From Methylobacterium sp. Leaf465 (GTDB lineage: Bacteria; Pseudomonadota; Alphaproteobacteria; Rhizobiales; Beijerinckiaceae), in contig NZ_LMRA01000004.1 of the NCBI RefSeq assembly GCF_001424705.1, positions 62,001 to 126,000 of the forward strand: a stretch of DNA of 64,000 nucleotides, written 5' to 3'. Below, in pieces: positions 7,750 to 15,788 of the stretch. Under the pieces are notes generated by a model. That model was not told where the DNA came from and ran no database searches. It was given only the letters and a program-made list of their open reading frames with translations. Made by a program: the position numbers and the translations under genes. How positions within the stretch are numbered: the first letter of the stretch is position 1; every line of letters starts with the position of its first letter.

Positions 7750-8208
7750 TCACAGGTCGCCGAAGATCAGCTGTCCTTGCGGGCTCGGACGCCGCGCAGG
7801 CGGCGTTCCCTTCGCCCGCTTGGCCGCGGGCTTGCCCACGGACCGGCGGGCGGCCGGTCGCTCGGCCGGCGGATCGGCGCGCAGGCGGGCCTTCGCCCTG
7901 TCGCGAGCGACCGCCTCCGGGGCGTGGGGATCGTCGTCCAGCCACTTGCCGCGCTTGATCACTTCGTTGACCCGGCCCTGGTTCACGCCGACCTTGAAGG
8001 CGATCTCCTGCTGGGTCATGCCGGTGGAGGCGTGGAGGTCGAGGATCGCGCGGGCGAGTTCCGAGGTCATCTTCTGGCCAGTCAGGCGCCGGGCCGGCTT
8101 GATCGTCCGCGTCGCCCGGTCCCGCTCACGCAGGCGCTCCAGCAGGGCGAGGGCCATGTGCATGCCGTGCTCGCGCAGGGACTCCTCGAATTCCTTCAAC
8201 GTCGCCAT
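7750..8208 (-). CDS. Helix-turn-helix protein with basic C-terminal tail
   Basis: 152 residues from ATG 8208. An N-terminal helical part begins MATLKEFEESL. A helix-turn-helix at about residues 65-90, TQQEIAFKVGVNQGRVNEVI, looks like the Xre/sigma-70 region 4 type of DNA-binding element. The tail (about 110-145) is rich in Arg, Lys, Ala and Pro and probably contacts nucleic acid non-specifically. Upstream in-frame ATGs at 8217 and 8223 are possible; AGG lies nine bases before 8208. Function is unknown beyond probable DNA binding. Confidence 0.65.
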   Translation of the reverse strand: MATLKEFEESLREHGMHMALALLERLRERDRATRTIKPARRLTGQKMTSELARAILDLHASTGMTQQEIAFKVGVNQGRVNEVIKRGKWLDDDPHAPEAVARDRAKARLRADPPAERPAARRSVGKPAAKRAKGTPPARRPSPQGQLIFGDL

Positions 8209-8487
8209 GGTCGGCATCCTCATCGCCGCAGGGTTCCGTGAGGTCGGAACCGCGACTGTTCCATCAACGCGACCGAAACGCCAGGGTTGCTCCGGACAGG
8301 CCGTCAGGGTTGGGCCGGTTCGGGCGGTGTGACAACAGGCAAGCGCCGTCATCCACCGCTATCCGTCGGGACCGATCCGGGCCGGGACGGGCAGGGGGAT
8401 CGACGACGGGCCGCCGCGCCCGTGGCCAGCGGCGCGCCGTTCGGCTAAACCGCCGGTCCCGCCGCGGTTTTCGAGGATCCCCGCCCG

Positions 8488-9354
8488 ATGATCAGCCCGA
8501 TCGTATCCGTCTCACGCGCGGGGCCGCCCCCCGGCACGCCGTCTCTGGTGGATGCCCTCGAAGGCGGCGCGGTCCTGATGTTCCCCGACCTCGACTTTCC
8601 CCTGAGCCCCTTCGAGGAGCGCTTCGTCGAGCGCCCCTTCGCCGACGGCAAGGCCAAGAACGTCAACATCCGCGGGCCGCAAGCCACCCTGCGGGGCGCG
8701 GCCGGCACGCCGGAGGAGCAGGAGGCCCTGCGCCAGGTCCTCATCCGCTACCGCGCCTTCGCCGAGGCTTTGGTCGCCGCGCACCTGCCGGCCTATGCCG
8801 GCAAGGTCTCCTTCGCGGGCACCTCCTATCGCCCCTTCGAGGTGGACCAGCGCAAGCTGAGCTGGCGGCGCGACGATACCCGCCTGCACGTGGACGCCTT
8901 CCCGTCGAACCCGATCGGCGAGAAGCGCATCCTGCGCATCTTCCGGAACATCAACCCCAACGGGCAGCCGCGCCACTGGCGGGTCGGCGAGGACTTTCCG
9001 TCCATGGCGCGGAAATTCCTGCCGCGCCTGCCCGGCTACTCGCCGCTCTCGGCCCGGATGCTGGCGCTCCTCAAGATCACCAAGGCGCGGCGCAGCGAGT
9101 ACGACCACCTCATGCTGCACCTGCACGACGCCCTGAAGCAGGACATGACCTACCAGGAGACGGCGCCCCAGGCCGATGTCCACTTCTCCCCCGGCCAGAC
9201 CTGGGTGACCTTCTCGGACCTCGTGATGCACGGCGCCATGGGCGGCCAGTACATGCTGGAGCAGACCGCCTACCTCGCGGTGGCCGACCAGGCCCGCCCC
9301 GAGCGCAGCCCGCAGCGCCTGCTCGCCCAGGCCCTCGGCCGCCCCCTTCGCTGA
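8488..9354 (+). CDS. Kdo hydroxylase family protein (lipid A core modification)
   Basis: 288 residues resembling the Kdo 3-hydroxylase (KdoO) family, Fe(II)/2-oxoglutarate/O2-dependent enzymes that turn the outer Kdo of lipopolysaccharide into Ko. Candidate iron ligands are His134 and Asp136 in the HVDAFPSNP motif, and a distal His in VHFSPGQTWVTF (about 232) or SDLVMHGAMGG (about 248). RILRIFRNINPNGQPR would be part of the cosubstrate pocket. It has no membrane segment. It is followed 32 bases later by a small monooxygenase-fold gene on the same strand, so the two are probably co-transcribed. Confidence 0.82.
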   Translation: MISPIVSVSRAGPPPGTPSLVDALEGGAVLMFPDLDFPLSPFEERFVERPFADGKAKNVNIRGPQATLRGAAGTPEEQEALRQVLIRYRAFAEALVAAHLPAYAGKVSFAGTSYRPFEVDQRKLSWRRDDTRLHVDAFPSNPIGEKRILRIFRNINPNGQPRHWRVGEDFPSMARKFLPRLPGYSPLSARMLALLKITKARRSEYDHLMLHLHDALKQDMTYQETAPQADVHFSPGQTWVTFSDLVMHGAMGGQYMLEQTAYLAVADQARPERSPQRLLAQALGRPLR

Positions 9355-9386
9355 TCCCCCCTCGAACCTTACGGCCGGAGAGATTC

Positions 9387-9686
9387 ATGATCCTCGAAAT
9401 CGCGCAGATCGACGTCAAGCCAGGCCTGGAGGCCGAGTTCGAGGCCGGCATCGCCAAGGCGGCGGCGATCTTCAAATCCGCCAAGGGCTGCCGCAGCTTC
9501 GCCGTCCGCCGTTCCATCGAGAAGCCGCAGCGCTACCGCCTGCTCATCGAATGGGAGACCCTGGAGAACCATACCGTGGACTTCACCGGCTCCCAGGCCT
9601 GGAAGGACTACCGGGCCATGGTCTCGCCCTGCTTCGAGGCGCCGCCCAGCGTCGAGCACACCGAGCTGGCGCTCCAGGCCTTTTAA
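9387..9686 (+). CDS. Antibiotic biosynthesis monooxygenase (ABM)-fold protein
   Basis: 99 residues, the normal single-domain ABM/YgiN length with a ferredoxin-like fold. Typical features are the opening strand ILEIAQIDVKPG, the helix with FEAGIAKAAAIFKSAKGCR, and RYRLLIEWETLENH followed by SQAWKDYRAMVSPCFE. Members are heme or quinol monooxygenases or redox-cofactor-independent oxygenases; the substrate cannot be read from the sequence. GGAG lies upstream of the ATG. It sits directly behind the Kdo hydroxylase gene. Confidence 0.85.
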   Translation: MILEIAQIDVKPGLEAEFEAGIAKAAAIFKSAKGCRSFAVRRSIEKPQRYRLLIEWETLENHTVDFTGSQAWKDYRAMVSPCFEAPPSVEHTELALQAF

Positions 9687-9693
9687 GGCCGCG

Positions 9694-10092
9694 TCACGAG
9701 CCGGAGCCCCGCACCAGCATCTTGATGCGGTCGTCAAGCCGGCCGATCCGCGCGCGGACGCCGCGCGCGGCACAACCCGACAGGGTCTCGCCGGCGAAGA
9801 AGCCGAACTGCTCGGCGCGCTCGCGACAGGCCAGGACCGGCGGCAGCCCGATCACCAGGGCGAAGGGCGCGGTGAGCAGGAGGAGGTTGAGGAGGAGGGA
9901 CGGCGCCCAGCCCAGGGTGAAGGACCGGACCTCCGCGTCCGCTTCGCCTTCAAGCTCCCGGAACCGGCGCACCGTCCGGGGCGTGCGCAGGCCGTCGCGG
10001 ATGATCGCCTCACGGATCCGGGCGTGCGCGGGCGTGCCCGCGTCGACCGCAGGGTCGTCCCGCACCGGCGCGGCGAGCGTCTCCAGGGGCAT
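9694..10092 (-). CDS. Hypothetical membrane protein
   Basis: 132 residues from ATG 10092, chosen because GGAG lies eight bases upstream; the longer frame to 10293 is arginine/proline-rich and unlikely. One long hydrophobic stretch, LLLNLLLLTAPFALVIGLPP (about residues 72-92), could form one or two membrane passes. The flanking parts are charged. I recognise no domain. It ends seven bases from the stop codon of the convergent ABM-fold gene and probably lies in one transcript with the small membrane protein at 10508. Confidence 0.6.
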   Translation of the reverse strand: MPLETLAAPVRDDPAVDAGTPAHARIREAIIRDGLRTPRTVRRFRELEGEADAEVRSFTLGWAPSLLLNLLLLTAPFALVIGLPPVLACRERAEQFGFFAGETLSGCAARGVRARIGRLDDRIKMLVRGSGS

Positions 10093-10160
10093 GATCCGAG
10101 CTCCGAGCTTCACCGCGGCCTCCCGCCACGATCGCGATGGTCCGTCCCGATCACGCCGCG

Positions 10161-10508
10161 CTACCGCAGGCCGTTCGCGACCGTTCGAAGGTCGCTGTCG
10201 AGATGGAGAACCCGGCCGGCCAGGTCGCGGCGGGCGCAGGCGGTGCTGCGCAGGATGTCGGGGACCCAGGATCCCCGGACGCCCCCCTGGCAATCCATCA
10301 GCAGGCTCGCGGCCAGCAGGATCGTCATGGGTCCGAGCATCAGCGTGACCTTGAGCAGACGGACGATGCCGAACCCGCCGCGCCGCCGCCGGGGCCTGGC
10401 CGGCGCCCGATCCCGACCGGACGAACGCCGAAGCGGGCGGTCGTCCGGCTCGTCGTCGCGCGGACCGAACTCCTGCTCGTAATAGGCTTCAAGCTTGCTG
10501 CGCTTCAT
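10161..10508 (-). CDS. Hypothetical single-pass membrane protein
   Basis: 115 residues. A charged N-terminus (MKRSKLEAYYEQEFG, then an Arg-rich stretch to about residue 43) precedes one hydrophobic helix, LLKVTLMLGPMTILLAASLL (about 51-70). After it come two cysteines in a short C-terminal part, probably periplasmic. No family was recognised. It reads in the same direction as the membrane protein ending at 9694 and may be co-transcribed with it. It faces hemC divergently with 256 bases between starts. Confidence 0.55.
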   Translation of the reverse strand: MKRSKLEAYYEQEFGPRDDEPDDRPLRRSSGRDRAPARPRRRRGGFGIVRLLKVTLMLGPMTILLAASLLMDCQGGVRGSWVPDILRSTACARRDLAGRVLHLDSDLRTVANGLR

Positions 10509-10764
10509 CGGTGAGCGTCCGCCGACCTGGCTCGTGACATCCTCGTCGCACCAGATACACGTCGAGAGCGATAAGCTTGGCCTAAGATCGCGGGGCGCGG
10601 GAGGCGCGACCTGTACGCGTGGTTTCGGAATACTTAGCGGCCGGCGGCGGATCGAACGCGGTCCCGGTGACATCCGCGCGCGGACTGCGTACCTAGGTTC
10701 GGCAGACCGGACCGGCCCGGCCCCCCGGGTTCCGGCCGCCCCCACCACCGAGCGATCCTCGCCC

Positions 10765-11688
10765 ATGATCCAACGTCCCCTCCGCATCGGAACGCGCGGA
10801 AGTCCGATGGCCCTGGCCCAGACCGGAATGGTCCGGGACAAGATCGTCGCGGCCAATCCGGGCCTCGAGACCGAGATCGTGGTGGTCAACACCGTCGCGG
10901 ATCGCATCCTCGACCGCCCGCTCTCCGAGATTGGCGGCAAGGGGTTGTTCACCAAGGAACTCGAGCAGGCGCTTTATGCCGACGTGGTCGACGTTGCCGT
11001 CCACTCCATGAAGGACGTGGAGACCTGGCTGCCCGACGGGCTCGTGATCGCCTGCATCCTGGAGCGAGATGACCCCCGCGACGCCTTCCTGTCGCCGCGC
11101 GCGTCCGGCTTCGCCGAGCTTCCGTCGGGGGCCCGGGTCGGCACCTCGTCCCTGCGCCGCGCGGCGCAGGTGTTGATGCGCCGTCCGGACCTGCGGATCG
11201 TGCCCCTGCGCGGGAACGCCAACACGCGCATGCGCAAGCTGGAGGAGGGGACCTGCGACGCCACGCTCCTGGCGCTCTGCGGCCTGGAGCGCCTCGGCAT
11301 GGCCGACATGGCCCGGAGCGTGCTAGATGTCGGCGAGATGCTCCCGGCCGTTGCGCAGGGCGCCCTCGGCATCGAGTGCCGCGCGGCGGACGTCGCCGTG
11401 CGCGCCTTCCTGGCCCCCCTGGTCTCGGCCACCGCCACCGCCGAGCTCGAGGCCGAACGCGGACTGCTGGCCGAGCTCGATGGCTCCTGCCGGACGCCGA
11501 TCGCCGCCCTGGCACGGATCAGCGGCGACACGCTGAACCTCGACGGCCTGCTGTTCCTGCCCGACGGCAGCGCCCACTGGGCCGTCCAGCGCTCCGGCGC
11601 CGTGTCGGACGCCGCCCGCATCGGGCGCGAGGCCGGCGCGGCGTTGAAGCGCGCGGCGGGCGACACCTACACACGGCACCTCCAGTAG
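10765..11688 (+). CDS. hemC: Hydroxymethylbilane synthase (porphobilinogen deaminase)
   Basis: 307 residues, normal for HemC. It polymerises four porphobilinogen molecules into hydroxymethylbilane on a covalently bound dipyrromethane cofactor, in the heme, cobalamin and bacteriochlorophyll pathway. Seen in order: RIGTRGSPMALAQ at the start, the catalytic-site stretch VDVAVHSMKDVE (about 75-86), LRGNANTRMRKLEEG (148-162), and the cofactor-bearing Cys242 in DGSCRTPIAALA. The gene is alone here and is followed five bases after its stop by the convergent GSCFA gene. Confidence 0.97.
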   Translation: MIQRPLRIGTRGSPMALAQTGMVRDKIVAANPGLETEIVVVNTVADRILDRPLSEIGGKGLFTKELEQALYADVVDVAVHSMKDVETWLPDGLVIACILERDDPRDAFLSPRASGFAELPSGARVGTSSLRRAAQVLMRRPDLRIVPLRGNANTRMRKLEEGTCDATLLALCGLERLGMADMARSVLDVGEMLPAVAQGALGIECRAADVAVRAFLAPLVSATATAELEAERGLLAELDGSCRTPIAALARISGDTLNLDGLLFLPDGSAHWAVQRSGAVSDAARIGREAGAALKRAAGDTYTRHLQ

Positions 11689-11692
11689 GCGC

Positions 11693-12748
11693 TCACGTCA
11701 GGCTTCGCTCGATGGCCTCCTCGTCGCAAATCACGCTGGCCGCGCGGCGATACTCGATTCCGAGGGGCTGAGTCAGGATCGGGGCCTTCGCCTGGGTGGT
11801 GAAGGCGTCGAGGAACGCTCGCATCACGTGGGCGACCGCCATGGGCGTGACCGAGCGCAGGTCGTCCTCGTAGTAGCGCGCGGCATTGGCGGTACTCGTG
11901 ACGATCTCGTAGGCGGGAAAGTAGACGGCGCGCGGCTCGGCCGCGACGATCTCCTCGGCCGCGGCTCGCAGGGCGGCCTTGCTGTAGGTGTTGGAGACCA
12001 GAACGTGCCGGTCCGCGTAGGTCGCGATCAGGGGCACCGGCGAGATTGTGAGGATGACCCGGGCGGCTGGATTGACCGCGAACAGCCGCTCGAGGAAGGT
12101 TAGCATGTCGTCGCGGACGTCACCCACCCGCGCATTCACGAAGGCGTAGGCATCCGGGTCGAAGCTGCCGCCGATGACCCCGGGGGCCACCGGGAGCATC
12201 GCGCCATCTGCGCGATGCATCCAGCCCTCCGTCAGACCCAAGGTGAAGACGAAGACGTCGAGGCTTTCGAACATCGCCCGGACCGCCGCGAGATGCCGCC
12301 GGCGATCGGCATCTACCTCGGCCGCGTCAGCGAAGCCCGCCGGCTCGATCCCGGGGCGGAAGGGATCGACCAGGCGACCGTCCGGACGCGTCCAGATCGA
12401 GAGGGCAGGGGCGTAGGTGCCGTAAGCCCGGTCGAAGAGCTGCAGAAGCTGGCGGGCGGTGTAGAGGTTGCCGTAGCGGGCCGAGTAGATCCCGTATTGA
12501 CGGTCGGCGGCGGTTTCGGGCGCCATGCCGTCGGGCGCGGCCTCGGCGAGATAATGCCCGAACCCTGCCCGGGTCAGGGCGCGGGCGACATGCTGGGCGA
12601 AACACGAACCAGCGGTCGCCACCCGGGACTCGGGGGCGATGGTAAAGCGGCCGCTCGGGGCGGGTGCCAGGGCGAAGGGCGCCACGCCTGCCACGGCCTT
12701 GCGCCAAAATCGCTCGGCCGGTAGATCGGCGTAAGGGTTCATCACCAC
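11693..12748 (-). CDS. GSCFA domain protein
   Basis: 351 residues. The eponymous motif appears as TAGSCFAQHVARAL near residues 45-58, with Ser as likely nucleophile. FTLGLTEGWMHR (about 158-169) and FPAYEIVTS towards the C-terminus match the expected family layout, which is related to SGNH esterases. Such proteins occur in capsule or exopolysaccharide clusters and are presumed to add or remove acyl groups, but no activity is established. GTG at 12748 has GGAG eight bases upstream; ATG at 12742 is an alternative. It is divergent from a WcbI-like gene only 30 bases away. Confidence 0.82.
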   Translation of the reverse strand: MVMNPYADLPAERFWRKAVAGVAPFALAPAPSGRFTIAPESRVATAGSCFAQHVARALTRAGFGHYLAEAAPDGMAPETAADRQYGIYSARYGNLYTARQLLQLFDRAYGTYAPALSIWTRPDGRLVDPFRPGIEPAGFADAAEVDADRRRHLAAVRAMFESLDVFVFTLGLTEGWMHRADGAMLPVAPGVIGGSFDPDAYAFVNARVGDVRDDMLTFLERLFAVNPAARVILTISPVPLIATYADRHVLVSNTYSKAALRAAAEEIVAAEPRAVYFPAYEIVTSTANAARYYEDDLRSVTPMAVAHVMRAFLDAFTTQAKAPILTQPLGIEYRRAASVICDEEAIERSLT

Positions 12749-12778
12749 GGCGGCATCTCCATCCGATCGCTCAGGCCA

Positions 12779-13831
12779 TTGCCGCGCACGTCCACCAAGA
12801 CACTGGTCCCGGACTCTGTCGCGGCCTTGGCTGCCTCCCTCGCACGCCCGGGTTCATCGTGGCGATCCTGGGCGGGAGCATGGCGCAAGCCCCGCATCGA
12901 CTCGCTTGACCCGGTTCGGGACGGATCGCGGATAGCGGTCTTAGGCAACTGCCAGGCCGAGGGCGTCGCCCAATCTCTGAGACTGCTGCTTCCGAGCGCG
13001 CAGGTCCACCTCGTACCCTTCGACGGCCTCGGACGACGGTATGGCAGCCTCGAGCGCCTGAAGGCCGATCTCGCCCCCTTCGACCACGTCTTCACACAGT
13101 TCTTCCCCGAAGGGTTCGTCGAGGGCGGCAACGTCCATGCCCTCGGCGACGGCGATCCGCGCCTCCGCCTGTACCCGACCATCCTGTTCCCGGGCTATCA
13201 GCCCGACATGGTCCTCGTGGGTGATGTCGGTGCGCTCTCCGCCTCGCGCCTCATCGCCTCGCCGACAGGTCCTTATCACTCCGCTATCGTCCTGTGCGCC
13301 TATCTGGAAGGGCTGGGACTGGAGGACACCGTGAAGCTGTTCCGCGAGTCGGTCTACACACGACTCGGCTTCTACGAAGCTTGGAACGTCGCCGCAGCGG
13401 AGCTTCTCGGCAGCGCACGCGACATCATGTTTCCGCTGGAGGCGGAGCTCGCCCGATGGTCCCGACGCGGCTGCTTCATGCACGTCTTGAACCATCCCAA
13501 ATTGTTCGTGCTGGCTGATATTGCCCGGCGGCTCGCCACCGAAGCGGGCCTGGAACCGCTTCCGGCCCGGGTTGAGGACTATCTCCCGGATGATCTGGCC
13601 GCCGACGTGGTCTGGCCCCTCTACCCTGACCTCGCGGTGCACTATGGCCTAACCGGCACGATGCTGTTCAAGGACCGGGCCCGCCGGGGCGACCCGAAGC
13701 TATACGACTTACGGGCCTTCATTGCGGCGAGCTTCGCGATCTATCGGCGCCATGCGCCGGAGGCTCTCGGATGCATCCGGGTCGCGGGCTGGCGGGCGAA
13801 CCCCGCCGTGCGGGCATTGTTCAGGGCCTGA
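12779..13831 (+). CDS. WcbI-like polysaccharide biosynthesis putative acetyltransferase
   Basis: About 350 residues. The diagnostic motif GNCQAEGVAQSLRLLL lies at about residues 57-72 and matches the CoA-binding Cys region of WcbI, a capsule polysaccharide acetyltransferase candidate. Further on are MVLVGDVGALSASRLIAS and the His-containing CFMHVLNHPKLFVLADI. Start assignment is weak: the frame contains no ATG or GTG before the motif, so TTG 12779 (or TTG 12827) must serve, with no good ribosome site. G/C bias is slightly lower than in the neighbours, hinting at acquisition. With the GSCFA gene it forms a divergent pair likely modifying a surface glycan. Confidence 0.72.
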   Translation: MPRTSTKTLVPDSVAALAASLARPGSSWRSWAGAWRKPRIDSLDPVRDGSRIAVLGNCQAEGVAQSLRLLLPSAQVHLVPFDGLGRRYGSLERLKADLAPFDHVFTQFFPEGFVEGGNVHALGDGDPRLRLYPTILFPGYQPDMVLVGDVGALSASRLIASPTGPYHSAIVLCAYLEGLGLEDTVKLFRESVYTRLGFYEAWNVAAAELLGSARDIMFPLEAELARWSRRGCFMHVLNHPKLFVLADIARRLATEAGLEPLPARVEDYLPDDLAADVVWPLYPDLAVHYGLTGTMLFKDRARRGDPKLYDLRAFIAASFAIYRRHAPEALGCIRVAGWRANPAVRALFRA

Positions 13832-13844
13832 CTGCGCCCCGACA

Positions 13845-14268
13845 TCAGCCTGTCGCCGGCAGACTCAGCGGCTCCCATCCGGCGGCGGGTTCAGGCTTTA
13901 GCGAGCCGGCGAAAACAAGCACATCCCGGGTCCGGAAGGGCTTGCCGGGAAGACGCTGTCTGGCACGGCATGGCGATCTTTGCAGACGCGGGTCGACGAA
14001 CAGACGACCAGTCCATCGGGATCGAGCGCGCGAAAAGCCTGCACAACGGACCAGCCGTCGATGAGGCCTGGAAGGTTGATGGCGGTGAACAGGAGTACGA
14101 AGTATTGCCCACTCCGTTCTCTGTCGCGCTGGCCTGCCGGAGGACGGCCACAGCCGCCTCGCCGCCGGAAACCGAGACCACGGCAATGCCGTTCCGCTGG
14201 CACAGGGCGGTCGGCATTTCAGGAAGCCGGTGATTGTCCCCGACGACGAGGACCTGACGCCGGTGCAT
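13845..14268 (-). pseudogene. Decayed response-regulator receiver domain
   Basis: Three reading frames in succession spell a receiver domain. Frame one from ATG 14268 gives RRQVLVVGDNHRLPEM through GEAAVAVLRQ. About position 14110 the frame shifts and continues YFVLLFTAINLPGLIDGW then VVQAFRALDPDGLVVCSSTR. A second shift near 13945 restores LPGKPFRTRDVLVFAGSL, which contains the conserved Lys-Pro before helix 5. The expected phosphoacceptor Asp in TDINLPG is Ala (TAINLPG). Two frameshifts plus loss of the acceptor mark it as dead, unless sequencing errors explain the shifts. Confidence 0.6.
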
Positions 14269-14312
14269 GGATCGCACCAACTCTTTGCACAGTGGGCTTT
14301 GTCCGGTAGAGG

Positions 14313-14328
14313 TTAACCACCGATCAAC
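14313..14328. promoter_or_regulatory. Candidate CtrA box upstream of the Hpt gene
   Basis: TTAA, seven bases, TCAAC: one mismatch from the CtrA consensus TTAA-N7-TTAAC. It lies 52 bases before the Hpt-protein start at 14380, a position compatible with promoter control. Confidence 0.35.
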
Positions 14329-14379
14329 AGAGGCGGTGGCTGGGCCAAGTCCCGCCCTCGACCTAGTCTGGACGACCTC

Positions 14380-14769
14380 ATGCCGGACCATTCGACCCGC
14401 GAGGCCGAGACGTCCGCAGCCCCTGATGCGCCCGCCCCGCGGGTAGGGCCGATCTACGAGCCCCGCACACTCAAGGAGTTGGAAGACATCTTCGGCCGGG
14501 CCCGCCTAATGGATCTTCTCGACCGTTTGAGAACCGAGATCGGCCGACGGCTTCAGGCGCCCGCCTCGGAACGCATCGTCCTCGGGCAGGATGCCCACAT
14601 CCTGCTTTCCGCGAGTGGGTCCCTGGGCTTCTTCGATCTCTCCCAGCGCTGTTCGGAGATGGAGCGGGCTTGCCTGGATGGAACCGATCTTGCGGCGCCC
14701 TTGGCAGCCGTCCGGCGATCCGCCGAAGCCGCGGTGACGGCGATCCGTGCGATCCGAAACCAATCCTAA
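14380..14769 (+). CDS. Histidine phosphotransfer (Hpt) domain protein
   Basis: 129 residues. After a disordered N-terminus (about 1-28) comes a four-helix Hpt fold. The phosphoacceptor motif reads QDAHILLSASGSLGFFDLSQ with His73, matching the canonical AHxLKGSAGxLG except that the Lys after the His is Leu. CSEMERACLDG forms the next helix. Such stand-alone proteins relay phosphate between hybrid kinases and response regulators. A CtrA-like box precedes the gene and a dead receiver gene lies divergently upstream, so its original partner may be lost or elsewhere. Confidence 0.75.
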   Translation: MPDHSTREAETSAAPDAPAPRVGPIYEPRTLKELEDIFGRARLMDLLDRLRTEIGRRLQAPASERIVLGQDAHILLSASGSLGFFDLSQRCSEMERACLDGTDLAAPLAAVRRSAEAAVTAIRAIRNQS

Positions 14770-15101
14770 AGCCCGCGGGGCTTCGTATGTTGCCATGCCG
14801 CCACGGATTGGACGCGCGTACAAACATCGACTTCAGCGTCGCGCCGATGCCGCAATCGGGGCCGATCTCCGGGGTTCGTCTCACCTCGCCGTCGATGGAG
14901 CGATCCGGAGCGGGCGTGCATGGAGACTGGGTTTCACGAGACTTTGGCCGATTTCGGAAAGATCCGTTCAAGGTTGACGGAACCTTCGCTTAACCGAGAC
15001 CGCATAAGAACCGCCGCTGTGTCCCCGAGGGGGTCACATGAGGCGACGTCGTCGGTCTGATCATCAGGGATCCGGCGGCTGTGCCCGAGGAGAACAGGAT
15101 C
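14770..15101. other. Intergenic region before pal
   Basis: 332 bases with no supported gene; open frames on both strands here have atypical composition and no ribosome sites. TTAACC near 14992 is a CtrA half-site only. The pal ribosome binding site GAGGAG is at the right end. I see no strong terminator behind the Hpt gene. Confidence 0.5.
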
Positions 15102-15620
15102 ATGTCCATGATTGCGCGCTTCCGCGTGTTTCCGCTGGCGGCCGCCCTCTGCGCCGCCCTCAGCGTCGCAGCCTGCACCAACGACAAGGATCTGGCCGAC
15201 GCCTCCGGGTTCGGCGCCGGCGGTGGCATGAACGGCGGCGCCAACACCCCCGGCAGTGCCCAGGACTTCGTGGTGAATATCGGCGACCGGGTGTTCTTCG
15301 AATCGGACTCCACCGATCTGACCTCGACCGCCACCGCCACCCTGGACAAGCAGGCCAACTGGCTGCAGCGCTATCCGCGCTACACCTTCCTGATCGAGGG
15401 GCACGCCGACGAGCGCGGCACCCGAGAGTACAACTTCTCCCTCGGCGAGCGCCGCGCCCAGTCTGTGAAGGACTACCTGGCCTCGCGCGGCATCGCGAAT
15501 GGGCGGATCCGTACCGTCTCCTATGGCAAGGAGCGTCCGGTGGCCGTGTGCAACGACATCTCGTGCTGGTCCCAGAATCGCCGCGCCGTCACTGTGCTCG
15601 ATCGCGGCGCTGGTTCCTGA
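15102..15620 (+). CDS. pal: Peptidoglycan-associated lipoprotein
   Basis: 172 residues. A lipoprotein signal ends in the lipobox LSVAAC (Cys about residue 25), so it is anchored in the outer membrane. The OmpA-like domain occupies about 65-168: IGDRVFFESDSTDL, then LIEGHADERGTREYN with the peptidoglycan-binding Asp, and SLGERRAQSVKDYL with the matching Arg. It links the outer membrane to the cell wall in the Tol-Pal system needed for constriction. ATG 15102 follows GAGGAGAACAGG. cpoB and tilS follow, the usual order, but tolQRAB is not upstream in this window. Confidence 0.95.
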   Translation: MSMIARFRVFPLAAALCAALSVAACTNDKDLADASGFGAGGGMNGGANTPGSAQDFVVNIGDRVFFESDSTDLTSTATATLDKQANWLQRYPRYTFLIEGHADERGTREYNFSLGERRAQSVKDYLASRGIANGRIRTVSYGKERPVAVCNDISCWSQNRRAVTVLDRGAGS

Positions 15621-15631
15621 CGCAAGGATGC

Positions 15632-15670
15632 CGCGGGATCTCGGAGCCGAACCCTCTTCAGGATCCCGCG
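15632..15670 (+). repeat. Hairpin between pal and cpoB
   Basis: Nine-base inverted repeat CGCGGGATC / GATCCCGCG with a 21-base loop, starting 12 bases after the pal stop codon. No T tract follows, so it may be an attenuating or mRNA-stabilising hairpin rather than a full terminator. Confidence 0.4.
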
Positions 15671-15788
15671 CCCGAAACGATGTGCCGCGGCATGGCCGCA
15701 TTTTTGCCGCGTGGGACAGCATTTGCTATCGGCGGGCTGCGATCTTCGCGAACGCACCTCCGATCCTCGACCACCGGTAACCACCGTC

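Noticed and set aside
12742..13182. Minus-strand frame over the WcbI start region
   Set aside because: It overlaps the GNCQ motif region, has an Arg/Ser-rich product and no family match, whereas the plus-strand protein is coherent.
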